Positions 1 through 6,961 of a stretch of DNA of 23,769 bases are shown here, piece after piece (the first letter of the stretch is position 1; each line of letters starts with the position of its first letter). A program made the position numbers and the translations under genes. Source of the DNA: MED-G105 sp050331095 (GTDB lineage: Bacteria > Pseudomonadota > Alphaproteobacteria > Caulobacterales > Parvularculaceae); NCBI GenBank assembly GCA_050331095.1, contig JBHJHE010000048.1, positions 1 to 23,769 on the forward strand, written 5' to 3'. A model generated the notes under the pieces. It was given only the letters and a program-made list of their open reading frames with translations, had not been told where the DNA came from and searched no databases.

Positions 1-754
1 GGATGACGGCGGCGCGCGTCGGGGCCGGCGCGCCGATGAGCCGCGGCGCGCGCGCCCGCGCCGCCACCGGCTGCGACAGATCTTTCGCCGCCTCCAGCAT
101 TACGACGCCGCCGGCCCAGGGCCACAGCCGCGCGCCCGCGCGTTCGAGCGCGCGCGCCCAGCGCAGCGTCCCGGCGCCGCGGGTCGGCGGGAAGTAAAGC
201 GCCGACGCCCGCCGCTCGGGCCGGAACATCGATTCCTGAAAAAGCCGCTCCAGCTGGCCAACGAAGTAGGGTCGGCCGTTGGCGAAGGGCGTCGTCTCGA
301 TGAGCGACCAGAGGCCGCGCCGATGGGCCGAAACGACGATGAGCCGACCGTCGTTCGTCAACACGCGCCAGGCTTCGCGCATGAGCCGCAAGGGCTTGGC
401 CGTCTCCTCGAGGCCGTGGACGATGAGCAGCCGGTCGATGGAGGCGTCCGGCAACGGCCAGTGGTGCTCCGCGACGAGCGCCGCGCGATTGCGCGCGCGG
501 CCCGTCGCCGGGTCGCCGGCGACGCTGTCCCAGGACGCGACGCCCTGACCGTCGGGATCGAGCGCCAGGGCGCGCTCAGGGCCCGCGGCGGCGTCGATGG
601 CCTCAAGATACGGCTCGCCGTAACCGAACGCGGCGAGGCGCAGGCCCTTGAGCGACGGCCAGGCGTCGAGCGCGCGGGCGACGATGAAATCGCGTGCGCA
701 AATCCCCAGCGGGCTTGCGTAAAACGCCTGGAGCTCGAGGATGTCGGTCCGCAT
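1..754 (-). CDS. Class I SAM-dependent methyltransferase, C-terminus cut by window edge
   Basis: An open frame runs from an ATG at 754 to the left edge with no stop (about 251 codons visible). The N-terminal half reads as a Rossmann-type SAM-binding fold: a motif-I-like LAAFGYGEPYLE segment near residues 35-46, a LALDPDG acidic strand end, then a WPLPDASIDRLLIVHGLE segment typical of Methyltransf_11 proteins, followed by AWRVLTNDGRLIVV. The motif-I glycines are reduced compared with the classical GxGxG. Substrate unknown. It is divergent from gloB, 83 bp away; a methyltransferase beside gloB is a common alphaproteobacterial pairing from general knowledge. No Shine-Dalgarno is visible before the ATG. 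The true C-terminal length cannot be judged here. Confidence 0.8.
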   Translation of the reverse strand, partial: MRTDILELQAFYASPLGICARDFIVARALDAWPSLKGLRLAAFGYGEPYLEAIDAAAGPERALALDPDGQGVASWDSVAGDPATGRARNRAALVAEHHWPLPDASIDRLLIVHGLEETAKPLRLMREAWRVLTNDGRLIVVSAHRRGLWSLIETTPFANGRPYFVGQLERLFQESMFRPERRASALYFPPTRGAGTLRWARALERAGARLWPWAGGVVMLEAAKDLSQPVAARARAPRLIGAPAPTRAAVI

Positions 755-764
755 AACGACGCCG

Positions 765-796
765 ATTATAGCCGCGTTCGTTACGGGCTTACCAAC
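765..796 (-). promoter_or_regulatory. Possible promoter of the methyltransferase gene, near-leaderless
   Basis: Reading the minus strand, a perfect TATAAT (770-765) is preceded 19 bp upstream by TTGGTA. The start codon at 754 is only 10 bp below the -10 box, so a start point at the usual distance would give a leader of about 4 nt, and no Shine-Dalgarno is present. Sequence match only. Confidence 0.35.
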
Positions 797-837
797 GCCC
801 CGAAAAGGGGTCGACGAACGATCGGGAGGACGCGCCT

Positions 838-1608
838 ATGGCGATCGACGTGCGCCAGTTTCCATGCCTTACGGACAATTACGGCTTTCTCGTCCACGAT
901 CCGGCCACGGGCGCCACGGCGAGCGTCGACACGCCGGACCCGGCCGCGATCGACGCCGCGCTCGACGACGCCGGTTGGCGGCTTACGCACATTCTGAACA
1001 CGCACTGGCACCCGGACCATGTCGGCGGCAATCTCGCGCTGAAGGAGAAGTGGGGTTGCGAGATCGTCGGGCCCGTGGGCGCGGCCGAACGCATTCCGGG
1101 GCTCGACCGGCCCGTGGGCGAGGGCGCAGAGGTCGACCTCGGCGCCGCGCGCGCGCAGGTTCTCGACGCGCCGGGCCACACCTCCGGACACATCGTCTAT
1201 TGGTTCAAGGCGGACAAAACCGCCTTCGTCGGCGACGTGATCTTCGCCCTAGGCTGCGGACGGCTCTTTGAGGGGACGCCGGCGCAGATGTGGACCTCTA
1301 TCGGCAAGATCGCGGCGATGCCGCCGGAGACCCGGCTTTACTGCGCGCACGAGTACACGCAGGCGAACGCGCGTTTCGCGGTCTCGGTGGAGCCGGAGAC
1401 CGACGCTCTCATCGCCCGCGCGCGGGAGATCGACGCGGCGCGCGCCCGGGGCGAGCCGACCGTGCCGACGACCGTCGCCGCGGAAATCGCGACCAGCCCC
1501 TTTTTGCGGGCGGACGACCCCGCGCTGAAAGCCGCGCTCGGCATGCCGGACGCGGCGGCGGCCGTCGACGTCTTCGCCGAAGTCCGCAGCCGGAAGGACC
1601 GCTTTTGA
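838..1608 (+). CDS. gloB: Hydroxyacylglutathione hydrolase (glyoxalase II)
   Basis: A 256-residue metallo-beta-lactamase-fold enzyme that would hydrolyse S-D-lactoylglutathione to D-lactate and glutathione in the cytoplasm, the second step of methylglyoxal detoxification. The binuclear metal motif THWHPDH is at residues 55-61, the metal histidine of GHTSGH at 114, the bridging aspartate of FVGDVIF at 133, and the late metal histidine of CAHEYT at 171. The C-terminal glyoxalase II domain (HAGH_C) ends in RSRKDRF, as in the family, and the length is standard. GGGAGG lies 8 nt before the ATG. The next gene starts inside its stop codon, so the two are translationally coupled. Confidence 0.95.
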   Translation: MAIDVRQFPCLTDNYGFLVHDPATGATASVDTPDPAAIDAALDDAGWRLTHILNTHWHPDHVGGNLALKEKWGCEIVGPVGAAERIPGLDRPVGEGAEVDLGAARAQVLDAPGHTSGHIVYWFKADKTAFVGDVIFALGCGRLFEGTPAQMWTSIGKIAAMPPETRLYCAHEYTQANARFAVSVEPETDALIARAREIDAARARGEPTVPTTVAAEIATSPFLRADDPALKAALGMPDAAAAVDVFAEVRSRKDRF

Positions 1609-2126
1609 CCTATGTCGGCCCGGCGGCGCCGCTGACGACGCCGCGCCTGCGCGTCGACCAGCCGACGCTGGGCGACGCGCCGGATTTCGCGCGGCTCCTA
1701 AACGATTTCGACGTCGTGCGCTGGCTCGCCGTCGTGCCGCATCCGTATACGGAGGCCGACGCGCGAGCGTTCATCTCGGACTACGTTCCGAACAACGGCG
1801 TCTGGCGCGTCGCCCAACAGGATAACGGCGCTACCCTCGGGGTCGTCGGCTTGTCGCCGTCGCGCCCCGGCCGCCTTGAGATCGGCTATTGGATCGGCCG
1901 GGCTTACTGGGGCGCGGGCTACGCGACCGAAGCGGCGAGCGCGGTCGTCGCGGCCGCGCGCGCCGACCCCCGCCTCGCCGGCCTCACCAGCGGTTACTTC
2001 GACGGCAACGCCGCCTCCGCCAACGTCCTGCGCAAGCTCGGCTTTCGCGAAATCGGCCGCGACGTCCGGCGCTGCGAGGCGCAAGACGCGGACCTGCCGC
2101 ACGTGACGCTTGAACTGCGGTTTTGA
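1605..2126 (+). CDS. GNAT-family N-acetyltransferase (RimJ/RimL-like)
   Basis: 173 residues if translation begins at the TTG at 1605, which overlaps the gloB stop as TTGA and gives the expected N-terminus (LTTPRLRVDQPTLGDAPDFARLLND is typical of the Acetyltransf_3 group). The fold signature follows: LEIGYWIGRAYWGAGYATEA is the acetyl-CoA-binding region with an R/Q-x-x-G-x-G/A-like loop, and ANVLRKLGFREIGRD is the usual C-terminal helix-strand. The family moves acetyl groups to protein N-termini or small amines; the substrate cannot be told. No ATG is available near this position in frame, so a TTG start coupled to gloB is the simplest reading. Confidence 0.85.
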   Translation: MTYVGPAAPLTTPRLRVDQPTLGDAPDFARLLNDFDVVRWLAVVPHPYTEADARAFISDYVPNNGVWRVAQQDNGATLGVVGLSPSRPGRLEIGYWIGRAYWGAGYATEAASAVVAAARADPRLAGLTSGYFDGNAASANVLRKLGFREIGRDVRRCEAQDADLPHVTLELRF

Positions 2127-2132
2127 CGATCG

Positions 2133-2154
2133 GCCGCGCCCTTGAGCGCGCGGC
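2133..2154. terminator. GC hairpin between convergent genes
   Basis: A GCCGCGC / GCGCGGC stem of 7 bp with an 8-nt loop lies between the stop codons of the acetyltransferase and the TauE/SafE-like gene. No U-tract follows on either strand, so this may only be a weak or Rho-assisted bidirectional stop. Confidence 0.35.
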
Positions 2155-2160
2155 GAACGC

Positions 2161-2916
2161 CTACGGAAAAAAGAGAAGCTTGACGATCATCGCCGTCAGC
2201 GCCACGACCATCGCCTTACGGATAAAACCGGCGCCGCGGTCGACGGCCGTGCGAGCGCCGAGGAAGCCGCCGCGGGCGTTGCCGGCGGCGAGCGCCGCGC
2301 CCGCGCCCCAGGCGATCGGCACGTTCGCCGCGAAAACGCCAAGGGCGACGAACGAAAACATCAGCGCCACGAACACCTTGTGCATGTTGGTGCGCACAAG
2401 GTCGAGCCCCATCACGCGGTGCAGGATCGGCATCATGATGAACCCCACGCCGACCTGGATGAAGCCGCCCCATAACCCCGCGCCGATTAAAAGAACGTGA
2501 CCCAGCGCCAGATTGCGCGCCGGCCGGGATCGGGCCTCTGGATCGTCCGCCTGCGGTTTTCGGTCGGCGAGCATGATCGCCATCACGGCGACCATGACGA
2601 GCGCGAGGACGCGGTTGAACCAGACGCCCTCAAGCCGCACGCCGACGTTGGCGCCGACGAACGCGCCGACGCTGGCGAAAGCCGCGAGGCTTAAGGACAG
2701 GCGAAACTCCGCGAACCCCTTGGCCCGGAAGGCGCTCACCGACGCAATGTTCTGGGCGATGATCGCGATGCGGTTGGTGCCGTTCGCCACGGGCCCCGGC
2801 AGGCCGGCGAACACCATGATCGGCACGGTCAGGAGCGAACCGCCGCCGGCGAGGACGTTGATCCAGCCCGAACCGACGCCCGCCAGGGCGAGCAACGCTA
2901 ACTGCCACGGCTCCAT
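2161..2916 (-). CDS. TauE/SafE (TSUP) family transporter
   Basis: 251 residues from the ATG at 2916. The N-terminus contains the family hallmark GWINVLAGGGSLLTVPIMVFAG near residues 15-36, then hydrophobic helices and a second repeat (GAGLWGGFIQVGVGFIMMPIL), as expected for the two-repeat TSUP fold of 7-8 helices. Known members export sulfite, sulfoacetate or other small organosulfur anions across the inner membrane; the substrate is not decidable here. It follows the serine hydrolase by 46 bp on the same strand. The frame stays open upstream for 77 more codons, but that overlaps the neighbour's C-terminus and is not membrane-like. The proximity to cysD/cysNC hints at sulfur metabolism, but that is inference only. 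Confidence 0.88.
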   Translation of the reverse strand: MEPWQLALLALAGVGSGWINVLAGGGSLLTVPIMVFAGLPGPVANGTNRIAIIAQNIASVSAFRAKGFAEFRLSLSLAAFASVGAFVGANVGVRLEGVWFNRVLALVMVAVMAIMLADRKPQADDPEARSRPARNLALGHVLLIGAGLWGGFIQVGVGFIMMPILHRVMGLDLVRTNMHKVFVALMFSFVALGVFAANVPIAWGAGAALAAGNARGGFLGARTAVDRGAGFIRKAMVVALTAMIVKLLFFP

Positions 2917-2962
2917 CGACGTCAGACGGCGGCGTGGGCGCAATGCGCCACGAACGGACCCA

Positions 2963-4300
2963 TCATTCAGCGAACGGATCGGCGCCGTAGAGCGTCGACC
3001 GAAAGACGGCGTGCGCGCGCGACGGCCTGTCGTGCGGCCCGGGCTGGCGCTGGGACAGAACGACGTGCGCCGCGTTCGTTGTCCGGTTGACGGCGAAGTC
3101 GGTGTCGTAATAGCCGCCCCAACCGAACAGACCCGTCGTCGCGTCATCCTCCGGATCCGTCGGGTTGGCCAGAACGACCCAGCCGCCGAGGCTGAAGCTC
3201 ACGCCCCGTTCGCGCCAGTCCTGGGGCCGGGCGTCCGTCGAAACCTGGGAGTCGAAGAGGCTCGCGACGCCCGCCTCGCTCAAGAGTTGCGCGCCCTTGG
3301 GTCCGCGCCCGCCGCTCAACAGCATACGGCAGAACTTCATATAGTCGCCGGCCGTGGAGACCAGACCTGAACCGCCGCTCGCCCAGCCGAGCCCTTCGCT
3401 CAGATTTTGCGACAAGCCGCCGCCGTCTTGCGGAACAAGCGCGCCCGCCTCGTCGTGCGCGTAGACCATGGCGACATCGCCGCCGGCGAAATCCTCCGCG
3501 CGCACCCCGAAAGAGGTTTTCGACATGCCGAGCGGGCGCAGTATTCGCGTTTCGACGAACTCTTCCAGGCGTTGTTCGGAGACGATTTCGACGACGCGGC
3601 CGAGGACGTCGGTGGCGTAGCTGTAGTACCAGCGCGTTCCGGGCTGCGCATATAGCGGCGCGTCCGCTAGTCTGAGCACGCGCGCAGCGAGATCGCCCTC
3701 GCCCTCATAAAGGTTTCGCTGCTGATAAACGCGCCCGACGTCCGTCTCTTCGTCGAAGACGTAGCCGAGGCCTGAGGTGTGGGTCATCAGGTGGCGGATG
3801 GCGATCGGCGTCGCGATCGGTTCGGTCGGAATCTCGCCATCCTCGTTCGCGGACAAGGACGTCGCCACGTCCATCTCGGCGAATTCAGGAATAAAGTCCG
3901 ACAGCGGATCGTCGAGCGAGAGCGCGCCGTCGTCGACGAGCATCAGCGCGGCGACGCTGACGACGGGCTTCGTCATGCTGGCGATGCGAAAGCGCGTGTC
4001 GAGCGACATAGCAACGCCGGCTTCGCGATCGGCCATGCCGAGCGCCGTTTCGTAGGCGACCTCGCCGTTCTCGAAAACCATACCGACGAACCCGGCCCGG
4101 ACGCCGGCGTCGACCTCCGCGGCGAGGGCCGCCTCGATCGCGTTGAAGCGCGCGTCTTGCGCGTCGCCTGCGGCGGCCTTTGCCGGCGCGGCGACCTCGG
4201 CGGGCGCCGTCGTATCGGGCCCCGTCGTATCGGACCCGCACGCCGCCGCGAGGGCGAGCGCGCCCACGGCGATCAGCCGACCGCGAAATCCACTCATCAT
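2963..4300 (-). CDS. Serine hydrolase lipoprotein, class C beta-lactamase/EstB-like
   Basis: About 445 residues. The N-terminus (MMSGFRGRLIAVGALALAAAC) is a lipoprotein signal with lipobox cysteine near residue 21, followed by a Thr/Pro/Ala-rich linker, so the enzyme is probably membrane-anchored in the periplasm. The catalytic S-x-x-K is SMTK (108-111), a YSY at 226-228 stands in for Y-x-N, and HTSGLGY near 174-180 and FGWGGYY near 405 match the EstB/AmpH-like group rather than true beta-lactamases with KTG. Likely activity: esterase or peptidase on small esters or peptidoglycan fragments; not resolvable. Start chosen at 4300 because a GGGG sits 9 nt upstream; 4309 and 4297 are alternatives. 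Confidence 0.88.
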   Translation of the reverse strand: MMSGFRGRLIAVGALALAAACGSDTTGPDTTAPAEVAAPAKAAAGDAQDARFNAIEAALAAEVDAGVRAGFVGMVFENGEVAYETALGMADREAGVAMSLDTRFRIASMTKPVVSVAALMLVDDGALSLDDPLSDFIPEFAEMDVATSLSANEDGEIPTEPIATPIAIRHLMTHTSGLGYVFDEETDVGRVYQQRNLYEGEGDLAARVLRLADAPLYAQPGTRWYYSYATDVLGRVVEIVSEQRLEEFVETRILRPLGMSKTSFGVRAEDFAGGDVAMVYAHDEAGALVPQDGGGLSQNLSEGLGWASGGSGLVSTAGDYMKFCRMLLSGGRGPKGAQLLSEAGVASLFDSQVSTDARPQDWRERGVSFSLGGWVVLANPTDPEDDATTGLFGWGGYYDTDFAVNRTTNAAHVVLSQRQPGPHDRPSRAHAVFRSTLYGADPFAE

Positions 4301-4411
4301 GACGTCCATCCCCTGCTCCGACCGCATCGCGCGGCGAACCGCGCGAGCGAACGGCATTTGCAAGGTCCGGTCAACGAGAGCCCTCAGCCGCCGCCGCGTC
4401 GGGCCGGTTCG

Positions 4412-4948
4412 TCAGACCCCGACGCCCGCCGCGAGCGCCACGAGGAAGGCGATTTCGATCAGGACCGTCAACGGCACGCGAACGCTGAGATACCAGGCGG
4501 GGGCGCCGGACCCGCGTCGCGTCGCGCTGAGGTCGTCGAGGAGCAGCACGACCATAAGCAACATGATCGCAACGAAACGCTCCGCCATCGGCCAGGGCAT
4601 GAAGAGCGGCAGCGACAGGGCGAGCGGCGCGCCCGCGCCGACGAGCGAGCGCATGGTCGGCCCCGCCGGCTTCATCACCGCGCCGCCCCAGCGGACGCCG
4701 CCGAAAAACGCGATCATCGCCGCGCCGTAGAGACCCATGAACTCGGCCGCGACGGATCCGTAATCGTCCGGCCAGGCGACGATGGCGAGCGCGCTCAACA
4801 CCAGGGGCGCGGCGGCGAGATAGGCGAGCAAAGCCGCCGCCGCGACGTTCCCGGGCCGCGGCTCGGCGTCGGAGCCACGGTCGCGACCGACGGGCGTCGT
4901 CGCCAACGCCTCGTTCATCGGAATGGCGATCAGGTCGGCGTCGGCCAT
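4412..4948 (-). CDS. DUF3429 family membrane protein
   Basis: 178 residues with a polar 35-residue N-terminus and then about five hydrophobic segments. The segment MIAFFGGVRWGGA (79-91) is the characteristic DUF3429 motif. Function unknown. It begins 3 bp after the stop codon of the GbsR/MarR-type regulator, so the two are certainly cotranscribed and the membrane protein is a likely target of that regulator. The 111-bp gap below it to the serine hydrolase contains no obvious terminator. The family assignment is from memory of the motif, not from a search. Confidence 0.8.
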   Translation of the reverse strand: MADADLIAIPMNEALATTPVGRDRGSDAEPRPGNVAAAALLAYLAAAPLVLSALAIVAWPDDYGSVAAEFMGLYGAAMIAFFGGVRWGGAVMKPAGPTMRSLVGAGAPLALSLPLFMPWPMAERFVAIMLLMVVLLLDDLSATRRGSGAPAWYLSVRVPLTVLIEIAFLVALAAGVGV

Positions 4949-4951
4949 GTC

Positions 4952-5548
4952 TCAGCGCTCCTCTGTCTCATCTTTCGCGCGCGCGGCGCTCTTCTTCAAA
5001 AACGGTCGCAACAACTCCACCGCGCGCGCGCCGAGGCGGATCAACGGCGTCGCCGTCTCCCGCGGCAGGTCCTTCATTTGTCCGTACCAACCGTCGAGGA
5101 GGTCGATCAGATTCTCGATGTCGGCAAGGCGCGCGACCGCGGTGGGGCTCGCCGCCGGGTCATGGCGCGCGGCCGCGAGGCTGCGCTTCAAGACCGCTTT
5201 CGCCGGATCGAGCTCGCGCGCCTTGCGCATGGCGATGATGCGCGTCGCGATGGTCCAGGCGTCCCCTTCGGCGACGAAGTGGTCGCGCCGCTCGCCAAGG
5301 ACAGGCGCGCGCCGCACGAGGTCCCAGGCGATGAGCTCGCGCAGCGAGGTCGACGCGTTCGACCGCGCGAGCCCGAGCGTCCGGCTGATCTCCTCGGCGT
5401 CGAGCGGACGGTCGGCGACGATCAACAGCGCATGGATCTGCGCCACCGACCGGTTGACGCCCCATTGGCCGCCCATCTCGCCCCAGTGGAGGACGAAGTC
5501 GCGCAAAGCGCCGTCCAACTCCAGCGACCTATCAGATATTTCTGTCAT
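4952..5548 (-). CDS. GbsR/MarR-type transcriptional regulator
   Basis: 198 residues. A winged-helix domain of the GbsR type occupies roughly residues 30-110: GVNRSVAQIHALLIVADRPLDAEEI then SRTLGLARSNASTSLRELIAWDLVRR forms the HTH with recognition helix around SNASTSLREL, and the wing follows (VLGERRDHFVAEG). The C-terminal helical part probably dimerises. Family members repress or activate osmoprotectant, efflux or membrane-protein genes; the ligand is unknown. It heads a minus-strand set with the DUF3429 gene 3 bp downstream. A 13-bp inverted repeat spans its start codon, so autoregulation is likely. Confidence 0.87.
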   Translation of the reverse strand: MTEISDRSLELDGALRDFVLHWGEMGGQWGVNRSVAQIHALLIVADRPLDAEEISRTLGLARSNASTSLRELIAWDLVRRAPVLGERRDHFVAEGDAWTIATRIIAMRKARELDPAKAVLKRSLAAARHDPAASPTAVARLADIENLIDLLDGWYGQMKDLPRETATPLIRLGARAVELLRPFLKKSAARAKDETEER

Positions 5549-5563
5549 GGCAGAAACATCTGA
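5532..5563. promoter_or_regulatory. Inverted-repeat operator over the GbsR/MarR gene start
   Basis: TCAGATATTTCTG (5532-5544) and CAGAAACATCTGA (5551-5563) form a 13-bp inverted repeat with one mismatch and a 6-nt spacer that includes the start codon of the minus-strand regulator. It lies directly downstream of, and touches, a candidate -10 box. Position and symmetry fit binding by the regulator dimer itself; this is inference. Confidence 0.7.
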
Positions 5564-5591
5564 CTATAGCGAGCAAAATGCAAGCGGCTAA
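5563..5591 (-). promoter_or_regulatory. Candidate promoter of the GbsR/MarR operon
   Basis: On the minus strand TATAGT (5568-5563) is preceded, after a 17-bp spacer, by TTAGCC (weak -35 match). The -10 box adjoins the 13-bp inverted repeat, so a dimer bound there would cover the start point. A start point at the usual distance would leave a leader under 10 nt. Confidence 0.4.
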
Positions 5592-5619
5592 CGCGTTCTG
5601 ACGCGATAATCACGTTTTG

Positions 5620-5635
5620 GTGGGATTTAACCCAC
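5620..5635. promoter_or_regulatory. Operator-like palindrome 1 (TGGG-N6-CCCA) upstream of cysD
   Basis: GTGGG-ATTTAA-CCCAC, an inverted repeat of 5 bp with 6-nt spacer. The core TGGG-N6-CCCA (5621-5634) recurs with the same geometry at 5695-5708, 74 bp downstream centre to centre. A shared protein binding both sites is inferred. Confidence 0.5.
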
Positions 5636-5694
5636 GAACTGGTGAGGTTATTGCAGCGTCAGCAGGGTCGGGATAGGCAGTTTCCACAACAAAA

Positions 5695-5708
5695 TGGGAG
5701 ATGTCCCA
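5695..5708. promoter_or_regulatory. Operator-like palindrome 2 (TGGG-N6-CCCA) over the HTH-module Shine-Dalgarno
   Basis: TGGG-AGATGT-CCCA with the same half-sites and spacer as the copy at 5621-5634. It contains the GGGAG that would be the ribosome binding site for the ATG at 5711, so a bound protein, or an RNA hairpin formed by the repeat, could affect expression of the downstream frame. Confidence 0.5.
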
Positions 5709-5710
5709 CG

Positions 5711-5953
5711 ATGACCGGAACGCCTGACCTGAACAGCCTGATCGCTCGCGCGGAGCGCTTCGCCACCGTGGCGGGCCTCTCGCTGTCTACGGTGTCGCGT
5801 AAAATCCTTAATGATGGCAAGGGTTTAACGCGACTTAAGAATGGCGGGCAATGCACCGTGCGGACCCTCGCCGCCGCCGACGAGCGGCTTGCCGCGCTCG
5901 AAGCCAAGCATGGAAAGCCAATGAACTCTGTTCCCACGCTCAAGGAGACCTCC
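5711..5953 (+). CDS. Small HTH-like module, open in frame into cysD
   Basis: From the ATG at 5711 (GGGAG 10 nt upstream) about 81 codons lead without any stop into the cysD start at 5954. Residues about 8-65 (ARAERFATVAGLSLSTVSRK, then KGLTRLKNGGQCTVRTLAAADERL) resemble the small stand-alone helix-turn-helix proteins common in alphaproteobacteria, with FATVAGLSLSTVSRKILND as the likely HTH. Codons such as TTA, AAT, CTT and GGT and a local drop in GC differ from the flanking genes, which suggests separate origin. Either it is the N-terminal domain of a 397-residue HTH-CysD fusion, or a leader cistron that lost its stop. The palindromes at 5621 and 5695 could be its targets. Family resemblance is from memory only. 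Confidence 0.6.
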
Positions 5954-6904
5954 ATGGACGCCTCATCGCCCATCGTCGCCAACCCGACGACCGCGCGTGA
6001 CCCCTTGGCCATGACGCACCTCGACCGCCTTGAAGCGGAGGCGATCCACATCATGCGGGAGGTCGCCGCCGAGGCCGAAAACCCCGTGATGCTTTACTCG
6101 GTCGGCAAAGATTCTTCGGTGATGCTGCGCCTCGCCATGAAGGCGTTCTATCCGTCGACGCCGCCGTTCCCGCTCCTCCACGTCGACACGACCTGGAAGT
6201 TCCGTGAAATGATCGAGTTTCGCGACAACACCGCTCGCGAGCTTGGCCTCGACCTCCGGGTCCACATCAACCAGGACGGCGTGCGCCAGGGCATCGGGCC
6301 CTTCACCCACGGCTCGCAGCTCCACACCGACGTGATGAAGACGCAGTCGCTGAAGCAGGCGCTCGACAAATACAAGTTCGACGCGGCCTTCGGCGGCGCC
6401 CGGCGCGACGAAGAGAAGTCGCGCGCCAAGGAGCGCGTCTTTTCGTTTCGCACCGCCCAGCACCGCTGGGATCCGAAAGCACAGCGCCCGGAGCTCTGGA
6501 GCATCTACAACGCGCGCATTTCCCCGGGCGAATCGATCCGCGTCTTCCCGCTCTCCAACTGGACCGAACTCGACATCTGGCAGTACATCCACCGCGAAAA
6601 CATTCCGCTGCCGTCGCTTTACTTCTCCGCGCCGCGGCCCGTCGTGGAGCGGGACGGCGCGCTCATCATGGTCGACGACGAACGCATGCCGCTCGCGCCG
6701 GGCGAGACGCCTAAGGAGGAAATGGTCCGCTTCCGCACCCTGGGCTGCTACCCGCTCACGGGCGCCGTTCGCTCGACGGCGGCGAGCGTGCCGGAGATCA
6801 TTCAGGAAATGCTGTTGACGACGACGTCGGAACGTCAGGGACGGGTCATCGACCATGACCAGTCGGCGTCGATGGAGAAGAAAAAACAGGAAGGCTATTT
6901 CTAA
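5954..6904 (+). CDS. cysD: Sulfate adenylyltransferase subunit 2
   Basis: 316 residues from the ATG at 5954, which has AAGGAG 6 nt upstream, the best ribosome site in the area, and gives the usual family length. CysD is the catalytic subunit of ATP sulfurylase, making adenylylsulfate (APS) from sulfate and ATP, driven by GTP hydrolysis in CysN. The PP-loop motif is YSVGKDSSVMLRL near residue 51; also seen are HVDTTWKFREM, FGGARRDEEKSRAKERVFSFR, the DIWQYI segment, LGCYPLTG and the C-terminal SMEKKKQEGYF, all classic. The frame stays open upstream through the HTH-like module, so a longer 397-residue product from 5711 is possible. cysNC follows after 57 bp. Confidence 0.95.
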   Translation: MDASSPIVANPTTARDPLAMTHLDRLEAEAIHIMREVAAEAENPVMLYSVGKDSSVMLRLAMKAFYPSTPPFPLLHVDTTWKFREMIEFRDNTARELGLDLRVHINQDGVRQGIGPFTHGSQLHTDVMKTQSLKQALDKYKFDAAFGGARRDEEKSRAKERVFSFRTAQHRWDPKAQRPELWSIYNARISPGESIRVFPLSNWTELDIWQYIHRENIPLPSLYFSAPRPVVERDGALIMVDDERMPLAPGETPKEEMVRFRTLGCYPLTGAVRSTAASVPEIIQEMLLTTTSERQGRVIDHDQSASMEKKKQEGYF

Positions 6905-6961
6905 ACGAAAGAGCCTCCCGCCAGCGACAAACGCCCCCATTCTCTCTACGGAGCTTTCCGA

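Noticed and set aside
3779..5563. A 594-codon plus-strand open frame opposite the serine hydrolase, DUF3429 and GbsR/MarR genes
   Set aside because: Arg-rich antisense shadow crossing three genes with good family motifs; no protein-like pattern.
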